Assembly (NCBI RefSeq): GCF_947497125.1
Contig: NZ_CANMFI010000003.1
Coordinates: 248,001-312,000, forward strand
Direction of reading: 5' to 3'
Source: an uncultured Polaribacter sp.
Lineage (GTDB): Bacteria; Bacteroidota; Bacteroidia; Flavobacteriales; Flavobacteriaceae
Length of the DNA: 64,000 bases
Shown: positions 55,385 to 64,000 of the stretch, piece after piece
How positions within the stretch are numbered: the stretch's first letter is position 1
How the letters are laid out: each line of letters starts with the position of its first letter
The notes under the pieces: generated by a model
Seen by the model: the letters and a program-made list of their open reading frames with translations, nothing else
The model's database searches: none
Told to the model about the DNA's origin: nothing
Position numbers and translations under genes: made by a program

Positions 55385-55927
55385 ATGAAAAAAATATTAG
55401 CATTTGCAGGAAGCACAAGTTCTACTTCCATAAACAAACAATTGGCATCTTTTGCAGCTAAAAGTTTGCAACAAACAACTTTTGATATCATAGATTTAAA
55501 AGACCTTACACTTCCAATCTATAGTGAAGATGAAGAAAAGGAGAATGGTTTTCCAGAAGATATTCTTCAGTTTTCGAACTCTTTAGATACTTATGATGGT
55601 TTTATAGTTTCACTAGCAGAGCACAACGGCACATATACGGCTGCTTTTAAAAATATTTTCGATTGGGTTTCTCGTTTAAATGTAAAAGTGTTTAGAGATA
55701 AACCACTTTTATTAATGGCTGCTAGTCCTGGTGGAATGGGTGGTAAATTTGTATTAGAAGCAGCCTCACAAAGATTTCCTAGGCAAGGAGCAACTAGTAT
55801 AACTACTTTTTCTTTCCCAAATTTTTATGACAATTTTAAGGAGTTTAAAATTATAAATCAAGATTTATTATTTGATTTTAAAACCAAAGTTCAACTTTTT
55901 GAAAATAAAGTTAACAATATAAAATAA
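55385..55927 (+). CDS. NADPH-dependent FMN reductase (flavodoxin-like)
   Basis: The 180-residue flavodoxin-fold protein starts KKILAFAGSTSSTSINKQLASF (FMN phosphate loop) and has LAEHNGTYTAAFKNIFDW and ASPGGMGGKFVLEAA, typical of the NADPH-dependent FMN/azo-reductase family. It probably reduces flavins, quinones or electrophilic compounds. The next gene, marR, starts 8 bp later, which supports cotranscription. Confidence 0.85.
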   Translation: MKKILAFAGSTSSTSINKQLASFAAKSLQQTTFDIIDLKDLTLPIYSEDEEKENGFPEDILQFSNSLDTYDGFIVSLAEHNGTYTAAFKNIFDWVSRLNVKVFRDKPLLLMAASPGGMGGKFVLEAASQRFPRQGATSITTFSFPNFYDNFKEFKIINQDLLFDFKTKVQLFENKVNNIK

Positions 55928-55935
55928 CTCAAAAC

Positions 55936-56373
55936 ATGGGCGATATTTCTAAAGATATTAATTCTAATTTTATCAATAACAAAGTAAAAGCACTGATAAA
56001 CATAAAATATACTGCAAATTGGTTAAATAGTAAAGAAAATGATTTTTTTAAACCTTATGGTATTTCTCCACAGCAGTTTAATATTTTAAGAATTTTAAGA
56101 GGTGCAAAAGAAGCTATAAAAGTACAACTTGTTAAAGATAGAATGATTGAACGTGCACCTAATGCCACGCGTTTAATGGACAAGCTATGTGATAAGAATT
56201 TTATAGAAAGATCTCGTTGTGAGCACGATAGAAGAGTTGTGTTTGTTAAAATAACCGAAGAAGGTCTAATGCTTTTAAATAAGATTGATGATAATAATAA
56301 TTTATCATTTTTAAATAATTTATCTGAAAATGAAGCAATTGTATTGAGTGATATTTTAGATAAAATAAGATAG
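55936..56373 (+). CDS. MarR family transcriptional regulator
   Basis: The 145-residue winged-helix protein has ISPQQFNILRILRGAKEAIKVQLVKDRMIERAPNATRLMDKLCDKNFIERSRCEHDRRVVFVKITEEGLMLL, the MarR recognition helix and wing. MarR proteins often repress nearby detoxification genes until bound by a ligand or oxidised; one Cys (in RCEHDRR) lies at the wing. Neighbours are FMN reductase, DoxX and pirins, which are candidate targets. Confidence 0.9.
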   Translation: MGDISKDINSNFINNKVKALINIKYTANWLNSKENDFFKPYGISPQQFNILRILRGAKEAIKVQLVKDRMIERAPNATRLMDKLCDKNFIERSRCEHDRRVVFVKITEEGLMLLNKIDDNNNLSFLNNLSENEAIVLSDILDKIR

Positions 56374-56378
56374 TTCGT

Positions 56379-57248
56379 ATGAAACAACTAAAAACAATAC
56401 AACATAAAGTAGCCAGTCCGTTTGTAAATATGGGCGCTATAAAATTGCGTCAGCCACTACCATCAGAGGGTGTAGAAAATGTAGATCCTTTTTTGCTTTT
56501 ACATCATTATGGTCCGTATGCAATTTCCGAATTTAACAATCCGTTCGATTTAGGAGCACATCCGCATAGAGGTTTCGAACCTATAACGTTGCTTTTTAAA
56601 GGAGAACAGTTGCATAGAGATTCTCTTGGAAATGAGATGGTAGTTAAAGCAGGTGATGTACAATGGACAACTGCTGGTAGAGGAATTATACATGCAGAAG
56701 CACCTACAAAAGAGTTTGTAAAAAAAGGAGGCGATTTAGAGGGCATACAACTATGGCTGAATTTACCTGCTAAGCATAAAATGATGACACCCAAGTATCA
56801 GCATTTAGAAGCAGCAAATATTCCGAGGGTTTCTTCTGAAGACAGTAAAGTTGAGTTACACATCATTGCAGGAAATCAACAAGAAAAACAAGGGCCAATA
56901 ACCACACAAACTTCGGTCAATGTTTTTACGGTTTATGCAGATAAAGATGGCGAAATGAAAGTTGAACTTCCAGAAACGCATCAATCGTTACTCTATTTGT
57001 TAGAAGGAGCTATTGTGGTAAATGGTACAGAAGTGTTAGAAAAAGGAGCAGATCAAATGGTTGTTTTTAATCAAGACGGAAATACTATTACTTTAAAAGC
57101 AAAAGAAAAGAGCACAATTTTAATAGTATCTGGCCAACCTATTAAAGAAAAGGTTACACAATACGGCCCTTATGTAATGAATACACAAACTGAAATTTTG
57201 GAGGCAATGCGAGATTTTCAGCAAGGAAAAATGGGGTATTTGTATTAA
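56379..57248 (+). CDS. Pirin family protein
   Basis: The 289-residue bicupin has the pirin metal site FDLGAHPHRGFEPITLLFKGEQLHRDSLG and EAPT/GRGIIHAE (GRGIIHAEAPTKEF). Bacterial pirins can have quercetinase activity or regulate metabolism. It starts 5 bp after marR. Confidence 0.9.
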   Translation: MKQLKTIQHKVASPFVNMGAIKLRQPLPSEGVENVDPFLLLHHYGPYAISEFNNPFDLGAHPHRGFEPITLLFKGEQLHRDSLGNEMVVKAGDVQWTTAGRGIIHAEAPTKEFVKKGGDLEGIQLWLNLPAKHKMMTPKYQHLEAANIPRVSSEDSKVELHIIAGNQQEKQGPITTQTSVNVFTVYADKDGEMKVELPETHQSLLYLLEGAIVVNGTEVLEKGADQMVVFNQDGNTITLKAKEKSTILIVSGQPIKEKVTQYGPYVMNTQTEILEAMRDFQQGKMGYLY

Positions 57249-57357
57249 TTTAAGTTTTAAAATTTACCAGATTGTTATTTTGAATAAAGTCGTTAAATTA
57301 TCTAATCAAAAAAAATAAACCACGCTAAAACAAGTAAGGGTAACAAACAAATTTATT

Positions 57358-58065
57358 ATGAAAAAAACAATTCACAAAGCAGCAAGTAGAGGATATGCCA
57401 ATCATGGTTGGTTAAAATCGTACCATACATTTAGTTTTGCAAGTTATCAAAACTCAGAAAGAATGAATTTTGGAATGTTACGAGTTTTAAATGATGATGT
57501 TGTGCAGCCTAAAATGGGTTTTGGTACCCATCCACATAAAAACATGGAAATTATTTCGATTCCAATTTCAGGAGCACTTTCTCACAAAGATAGTATGGAT
57601 AATAAGCGAGCGATTGAGGTAGGAGAGGTGCAAGTAATGAGTGCAGGAACTGGTTTAACACATTCAGAATTTAATGATAGTAAAACCGATGAGGTTAACT
57701 TTTTACAACTTTGGGTACTTCCAGAACAAACAGAAGTAACACCTTATTACAATCAAAAAAAGTTTGATGCTTCAGAAAGAAAAAATAAATTTCAGGTAGT
57801 AGTTTCTCCTAAAGATAAATTGGTTGCAGGTAGTTTGCCAATACACCAACAAGGCTATATTTCTATGATTGATTTAGACGCGGGTTTTACAATAGATTAT
57901 AATCTGAAAAATGGAGCTTACTTTTTTTTAATTGACGGCTCAGTAACTATTGCAGGAGAAAAGTTAGAAAAAAGAGATGCAATAGGTTTAGAAGATGTGA
58001 AAAATATAACTTTAGAAGCAGAAACAAATAGTAAATTATTAATTATTGATGTTCCGATGTCATAA
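57358..58065 (+). CDS. Pirin family protein (YhhW-like)
   Basis: The 235-residue bicupin has the metal-site segment GFGTHPHKNMEIISIPISGALSHKDSMDN and SAGTGLTHSEFN, like E. coli YhhW, a quercetinase. It is the second pirin in the group, 109 bp after the first, and is followed by a strong terminator. Confidence 0.9.
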   Translation: MKKTIHKAASRGYANHGWLKSYHTFSFASYQNSERMNFGMLRVLNDDVVQPKMGFGTHPHKNMEIISIPISGALSHKDSMDNKRAIEVGEVQVMSAGTGLTHSEFNDSKTDEVNFLQLWVLPEQTEVTPYYNQKKFDASERKNKFQVVVSPKDKLVAGSLPIHQQGYISMIDLDAGFTIDYNLKNGAYFFLIDGSVTIAGEKLEKRDAIGLEDVKNITLEAETNSKLLIIDVPMS

Positions 58066-58088
58066 GTAACCCACTATTTCCATGAATT

Positions 58089-58121
58089 AAAAAGCCAAAG
58101 AAGTAATTTCTTTGGCTTTTT
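58089..58121 (+). terminator. Rho-independent terminator after the second pirin gene
   Basis: AAAAAGCCAAAGAA pairs with TTCTTTGGCTTTTT around a short GTAAT loop, with a T-rich 3' side. Confidence 0.88.
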
Positions 58122-58123
58122 AG

Positions 58124-60211
<2,088 letters not shown>

Positions 60212-60220
60212 TAGTTTCCT

Positions 60221-60228
60221 TATTTTTG
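60221..60228 (+). promoter_or_regulatory. Candidate -7 element for the small Gly-rich secreted protein gene
   Basis: TATTTTTG matches TAnnTTTG, 18 nt before the ATG at 60247. It also supports that start over an in-frame ATG at 60226 that overlaps this element. Confidence 0.4.
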
Positions 60229-60246
60229 TATTTCAAAATTTTTAAG

Positions 60247-60810
60247 ATGAAAAATTATACCCTATTGTTTGTGTTTTTTTGGATTGCTAATTTGAATGCG
60301 CAAGAAGCTCCTAAAATGCCTAAATATAATGCTAAAAATGCAGCCAATATATTTTACTATAATTTATCTGAAGTACCGGAAAGTATAAAGATTAAAAAAG
60401 AAGCCATAGAAAATAAAACTTTAAAGGTATTAAGAGATTACAACTCTAAAGTTAAAATAATATCTTTTTTAAATACACCAGAACTTACAGATTTAGAGCA
60501 CACAATTAACACATTGGGTAAACAATTATTTAACAATAGAGATTTGGCAGAGCGTGTGCAGAAACAAGTAGAAACTTTAATTCTTCCGCTAAGAGATAGT
60601 ATTGCCGTTTATGAAACAACATTAAACGATAGCTTAAACACATTTTTGTCTAAGAAACAGTTTAAAAAATGGTTGAAATATCAAAAATTAGAAAAAAGAA
60701 AACTACTACCCGAAAGACCTAAAAGTAGAAATAATGCTGCGCCACCTTCTAACATGAATAACCAAAGAGGAGGAATGGGAGGCAGAGGAATGGGAGGAAG
60801 AGGTTTTTAA
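60247..60810 (+). CDS. Secreted protein with Gly/Arg-rich tail, unknown
   Basis: About 187 residues. A signal peptide (1-19, ending NAQ) is followed by a helical, charged region and a C-terminal tail GGMGGRGMGGRGF preceded by a Pro/Asn/Arg linker. The helical part could be a periplasmic sensor or chaperone of the Spy/CpxP kind, but no clear motif is seen. Confidence 0.6.
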   Translation: MKNYTLLFVFFWIANLNAQEAPKMPKYNAKNAANIFYYNLSEVPESIKIKKEAIENKTLKVLRDYNSKVKIISFLNTPELTDLEHTINTLGKQLFNNRDLAERVQKQVETLILPLRDSIAVYETTLNDSLNTFLSKKQFKKWLKYQKLEKRKLLPERPKSRNNAAPPSNMNNQRGGMGGRGMGGRGF

Positions 60811-60899
60811 ACCCTTTTTTATGTTGCTGATGTTATAAAATAGTTTTGCAAACGCAGATAAATTAACGATATTTGCCTTTTACAAACTACACACTAATT

Positions 60900-61082
60900 A
60901 TGGGAATGAATAAAAATACAGTACTTACTTGGGCTACATTTATAATGATATTTGTAGGTTTTACTTTAATTGCATTAGGTGCTTTTAGGTATAATGAAGT
61001 TGCAGGTTGGGGTTTTGCTTCTGTTGGTATTGGTTTTTTTGCAATTGCATGGGTTTTTAACGCCTTAAAAGGTAGAGTATAA
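60900..61082 (+). CDS. Small two-helix membrane protein (CAL67264-family-like)
   Basis: About 60 residues with two membrane segments (VLTWATFIMIFVGFTLIAL and WGFASVGIGFFAIAWVF). ATG at 60900 begins MGMNKN; 60906 is an alternative. I recall similar short proteins in many Flavobacteriaceae as a conserved unknown family. It sits upstream of ettA. Confidence 0.65.
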   Translation: MGMNKNTVLTWATFIMIFVGFTLIALGAFRYNEVAGWGFASVGIGFFAIAWVFNALKGRV

Positions 61083-61158
61083 GTCCATATTTATATTTTT
61101 TTTCTTTTAGAAGAAAAATTACTTCAACAAAAATAAATTTTTAAATAAAATACATACA

Positions 61159-62850
61159 ATGAGCGACGATAAGAAAGTAATCTTTTCGATGAATAAGTTG
61201 TCTAAAACTTATCAATCTACAGGCAAACAAGTGTTAAAGGATATCTATTTAAGTTTCTTTTACGGAGCTAAAATTGGTATTTTAGGATTGAATGGATCTG
61301 GTAAATCTACCTTGCTAAAAATTATTGCTGGTGTAGAAAAAAACTACCAAGGAGATGTTACTTTTTCACCTGGTTATAAAGTAGGTTATTTAGAGCAAGA
61401 GCCTCAATTAGATCCAGAAAAAACAGTTTTAGAAATTGTAAAAGAAGGTGTTGCAGAAACTGTTGCTATCTTAGACGAATACAATAAAATAAACGACATG
61501 TTCGGCCTAGAAGAAGTATATTCTGATGCTGATAAGATGGAGAAATTAATGGCACAGCAAGCTGATTTACAAGATAAAATTGATGCTGCTAATGCCTGGG
61601 AATTAGATACAAAATTAGAAATTGCAATGGATGCATTGCGTACACCAGACTCAGACAAAAAGGTTGGTGTGCTTTCTGGTGGTGAAAAAAGAAGAGTTGC
61701 CCTTTGTAGATTGTTATTACAAGAACCAGAAATTTTGTTGTTAGATGAACCTACCAACCATTTAGATGCAGAATCTGTACATTGGTTAGAGCATCATTTG
61801 GCACAATATAAAGGAACTGTAATTGCGGTAACGCATGATAGATATTTCTTAGACAATGTTGCTGGCTGGATTTTAGAGTTAGACAGAGGAGAAGGCATTC
61901 CTTGGAAAGGAAATTATTCTTCTTGGTTAGATCAGAAATCTAACAGAATGGCACAAGAAAGCAAAACGGCTTCTAAAAGACAAAAAACTTTAGAACGAGA
62001 GTTAGATTGGGTAAGACAAGGAGCAAAAGGTCGTCAAACCAAACAAAAAGCGCGTTTAAAGAATTACGATAAGTTAATGAGTCAGGACCAAAAACAGGTT
62101 GACGAAAAATTAGAAATATACATTCCGAATGGTCCAAGATTAGGAACCAATGTTATTGAAGCTAGTGGCGTTTCTAAAGCTTTTGATGATAAATTATTGT
62201 ATGAAAATCTAGCTTTTAATTTACCACAGGCTGGTATTGTGGGAATTATTGGTCCAAACGGTGCTGGTAAAACTACTATTTTTAAAATGATAATGGGCGA
62301 AGAAAAGCCAGATGCGGGTAGTTTTAATGTTGGTGAAACAGCTCAGATAGCCTACGTAGATCAGTCTCACTCTAATATTGATCCAGAAAAAACTATATGG
62401 GAAAACTTTTCTGATGGTCAAGATTTAGTAATGATGGGAGGGAAACAAGTAAACTCTCGTGCTTATTTAAGTCGATTTAATTTCTCTGGAAGCGAACAAA
62501 ATAAAAAAGTAAATACCCTTTCTGGTGGAGAAAGAAACCGTTTGCATTTGGCAATGACATTAAAAGAAGAAGGAAACGTACTTTTATTAGATGAGCCAAC
62601 TAATGATTTAGATGTTAACACACTAAGAGCTCTAGAAGAAGGGTTAGAAAACTTTGCGGGTTGTGCTGTAGTAATTAGTCACGATAGATGGTTTTTAGAT
62701 AGAGTTTGTACACATATTTTAGCCTTTGAAGGAAATAGTGAAGTTTATTTCTTTGAAGGATCTTTTTCTGATTACGAAGAAAATAAGAAAAAACGTTTGG
62801 GTGGAGATTTAATGCCAAAACGAATTAAATATAAAAAGTTAATTAGATAA
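61159..62850 (+). CDS. ettA: Energy-dependent translational throttle protein EttA (ABC-F)
   Basis: EttA binds the ribosomal E site and gates translation by cellular energy charge. The 563-residue soluble protein has two ABC domains: Walker A GLNGSGKST and GPNGAGKTT, signatures LSGGEKRRVALCRLLL and LSGGERNRLHLAMTL, and Walker B LLLDEPTNHLDAES and LLLDEPTNDLDVNT. An EttA-type arm (about residues 95-135) and linker helices are present. It lacks membrane segments. Confidence 0.94.
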   Translation: MSDDKKVIFSMNKLSKTYQSTGKQVLKDIYLSFFYGAKIGILGLNGSGKSTLLKIIAGVEKNYQGDVTFSPGYKVGYLEQEPQLDPEKTVLEIVKEGVAETVAILDEYNKINDMFGLEEVYSDADKMEKLMAQQADLQDKIDAANAWELDTKLEIAMDALRTPDSDKKVGVLSGGEKRRVALCRLLLQEPEILLLDEPTNHLDAESVHWLEHHLAQYKGTVIAVTHDRYFLDNVAGWILELDRGEGIPWKGNYSSWLDQKSNRMAQESKTASKRQKTLERELDWVRQGAKGRQTKQKARLKNYDKLMSQDQKQVDEKLEIYIPNGPRLGTNVIEASGVSKAFDDKLLYENLAFNLPQAGIVGIIGPNGAGKTTIFKMIMGEEKPDAGSFNVGETAQIAYVDQSHSNIDPEKTIWENFSDGQDLVMMGGKQVNSRAYLSRFNFSGSEQNKKVNTLSGGERNRLHLAMTLKEEGNVLLLDEPTNDLDVNTLRALEEGLENFAGCAVVISHDRWFLDRVCTHILAFEGNSEVYFFEGSFSDYEENKKKRLGGDLMPKRIKYKKLIR

Positions 62851-62871
62851 TTGTATTATTATCAAAACAAA

Positions 62872-62907
62872 AAAAAGCCTCATTTCAATTAAGAAATGAG
62901 GCTTTTT
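62872..62907. terminator. Bidirectional terminator between ettA and a convergent gene
   Basis: AAAAAGCCTCATTTC pairs with GAAATGAGGCTTTTT around an AATTAA loop. It serves both converging genes. Confidence 0.88.
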
Positions 62908-62910
62908 AGT

Positions 62911-63753
62911 TTACTTACTCCTTCTTCTTGTACTTTCTGATGCTGTTCTTTTGTTTGTTGCGCGTTCAACTTTATTTGTTTTACTTTTTTCTTTAGAAAC
63001 AGCCATATTCTTTTTCTTGTTTTCTGGTTGTATTCTTTTTTTGGTTGCCTTGTAAGGCCAGGTTTTTTCATAAGAATTTTTACGAACTCCATTATTAATG
63101 GTTTTTTTTGAATTTAAAGATGTTGGTTTTCTATACGTTTTATTTCTGTTTGATTGAACTTGTTTTCTTCTTCTAACAATGTCATTTCTATGATTGTTAG
63201 AGTTTGCTTTTGTGTTTGCTCTGTAGTAATAGTAATTAGCATCTTCTCTAATTTGAGTATAGTTTCTTCTAAAATCATTTCTATAAAAGTAGGCATCGTT
63301 ATAATTAAAAATAGTGCCAACATTCAAGTTAATTTGCAAACCATTATAATTAAAATAATTGTTTTTTACAGATCCGTAAAAAGTAGGATTTCCCCACAGA
63401 TTATAACGAACTCTTAATTGACCAACATTTGTTAAACGACCTCTATGGTAGTTCATAAATACGTTTCCAATTCTAGTTACATTATCAAATCGGTCATAAT
63501 TTATAAACGAGTTTCCAATTCTTGTAATTAGACCTTTATAATTTCTTGTAATACGAATGTTGCTATAGTTACTATTAAAATCAAATTCTCCGTTTGTAAA
63601 AACAAAATATTCAATTCCACGTTCTTCAAAATTAACAGCATTGTTATAAGAATAGTTTGTGTAAGAGTTGTTTAATAATGTGTTATTTTCTTTAGCATTA
63701 CTTGTAGCAAATGAAATTAACATTGCAAATAAAATAAATACACCTTTTTTCAT
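62911..63753 (-). CDS. Secreted Asn/Tyr-rich protein with basic tail, unknown
   Basis: The 280-residue protein has a signal peptide (about residues 1-20), then repeated short units of the form I-T-R-I-G-N-x-F-x-N-Y (two clear copies near residues 75-105). An Asn/Tyr-rich middle and a very basic, low-complexity C-terminal third follow. No known family is recognised. It may be a surface or periplasmic structural protein. Confidence 0.6.
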   Translation of the reverse strand: MKKGVFILFAMLISFATSNAKENNTLLNNSYTNYSYNNAVNFEERGIEYFVFTNGEFDFNSNYSNIRITRNYKGLITRIGNSFINYDRFDNVTRIGNVFMNYHRGRLTNVGQLRVRYNLWGNPTFYGSVKNNYFNYNGLQINLNVGTIFNYNDAYFYRNDFRRNYTQIREDANYYYYRANTKANSNNHRNDIVRRRKQVQSNRNKTYRKPTSLNSKKTINNGVRKNSYEKTWPYKATKKRIQPENKKKNMAVSKEKSKTNKVERATNKRTASESTRRRSK

Positions 63754-64000
63754 GATATTGTGGTTTAAGGATTTCGCCTACTCTAATTACTTTTCGGCTT
63801 CCGCATTTATCAACATAATTTCAAGAAACGTGCCAAAAAAAATAAGGTCTTTAAAACTACTTATGTTTGTGAGAATTAAATTGTTGATTTTTAAATGATT
63901 GTAAACTTTTGATTACAATTTTAATAAATGAAAAAGAACTTGTAAATTGAACCAATTTTTTACGACCAATTATTAAAAATATTTTATGATTAATGCTATT

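Noticed and set aside
61099..61118. Hairpin TTTTTCTT/AAGAAAAA before ettA
   Set aside because: The stem is nearly all A/T and the run of T lies on the wrong side for termination of the upstream gene. Probably chance.

Overview
The window is AT-rich, densely coded DNA from a member of the Flavobacteriaceae (Bacteroidota), most like marine gliding genera such as Polaribacter or Tenacibaculum. Several things point there. There is a type IX secretion (T9SS) cargo with a gliding-type C-terminal domain, a GLPGLI-family protein and a menaquinone pathway. Gene starts lack Shine-Dalgarno sequences, and promoters carry the TAnnTTTG -7 element known from Flavobacterium. I infer the genus from overall character; no rRNA or tRNA gene is present to test it.

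Layout. 1-4.6 kb: envelope genes (lptD, cut by the left edge; divergent amiC; an MCE/MlaD protein). 4.6-6.8 kb: a two-gene HdrDE/GlpC-like Fe-S oxidoreductase. 6.9-11.5 kb: a menaquinone cluster (menA, menC, menE) with a SRPBCC protein and a CPBP membrane protease between them. 11.5-15.4 kb, minus strand: ppx/gppA, sixA-like phosphatase, pdxH, a small outer-membrane protein and a sodium:solute symporter. 15.5-27.4 kb: recR, then a nearly complete heme region. hemJ, hemH, a SpoU methyltransferase and an AraC regulator lie on the minus strand, and divergently hemA, a hemC-hemD fusion, hemB, hemL, a GxxExxY gene, hemE and hemF. Together these convert glutamyl-tRNA to protoheme.

27.4-37 kb: a 2-oxoacid dehydrogenase E2, htpG, fabH, a GLPGLI protein, a CoA-binding protein, RNase Z, and pyrR-pyrB. 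37-46.5 kb: a TPR protein, two tandem DUF368 (PopT-type) transporters overlapping aroE, a DUF349 protein, a cysteine-free relative of zinc-ribbon coiled-coil proteins, a Nif3-like protein and lpxK. 46.6-54.7 kb, minus strand: yebC, an acyl-CoA carboxylase subunit and an 1834-residue T9SS cargo. 54.9-60.2 kb: a likely redox/electrophile-stress group (DoxX, NADPH:FMN reductase, MarR, two pirins, an old-yellow-enzyme reductase). 60.2-64 kb: small secreted and membrane proteins and the ABC-F protein EttA.

The most unusual feature is the heme region. Four successive spacers of the hemA-hemF series each carry a different repeat-like element, including a GxxExxY gene bracketed by 34-nt imperfect inverted repeats. 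On the opposite strand, hemH and the neighbouring methyltransferase gene both end inside heptamer tandem repeats whose first unit is the stop codon. No CRISPR array, prophage, insertion-sequence transposase or known defence system was seen.
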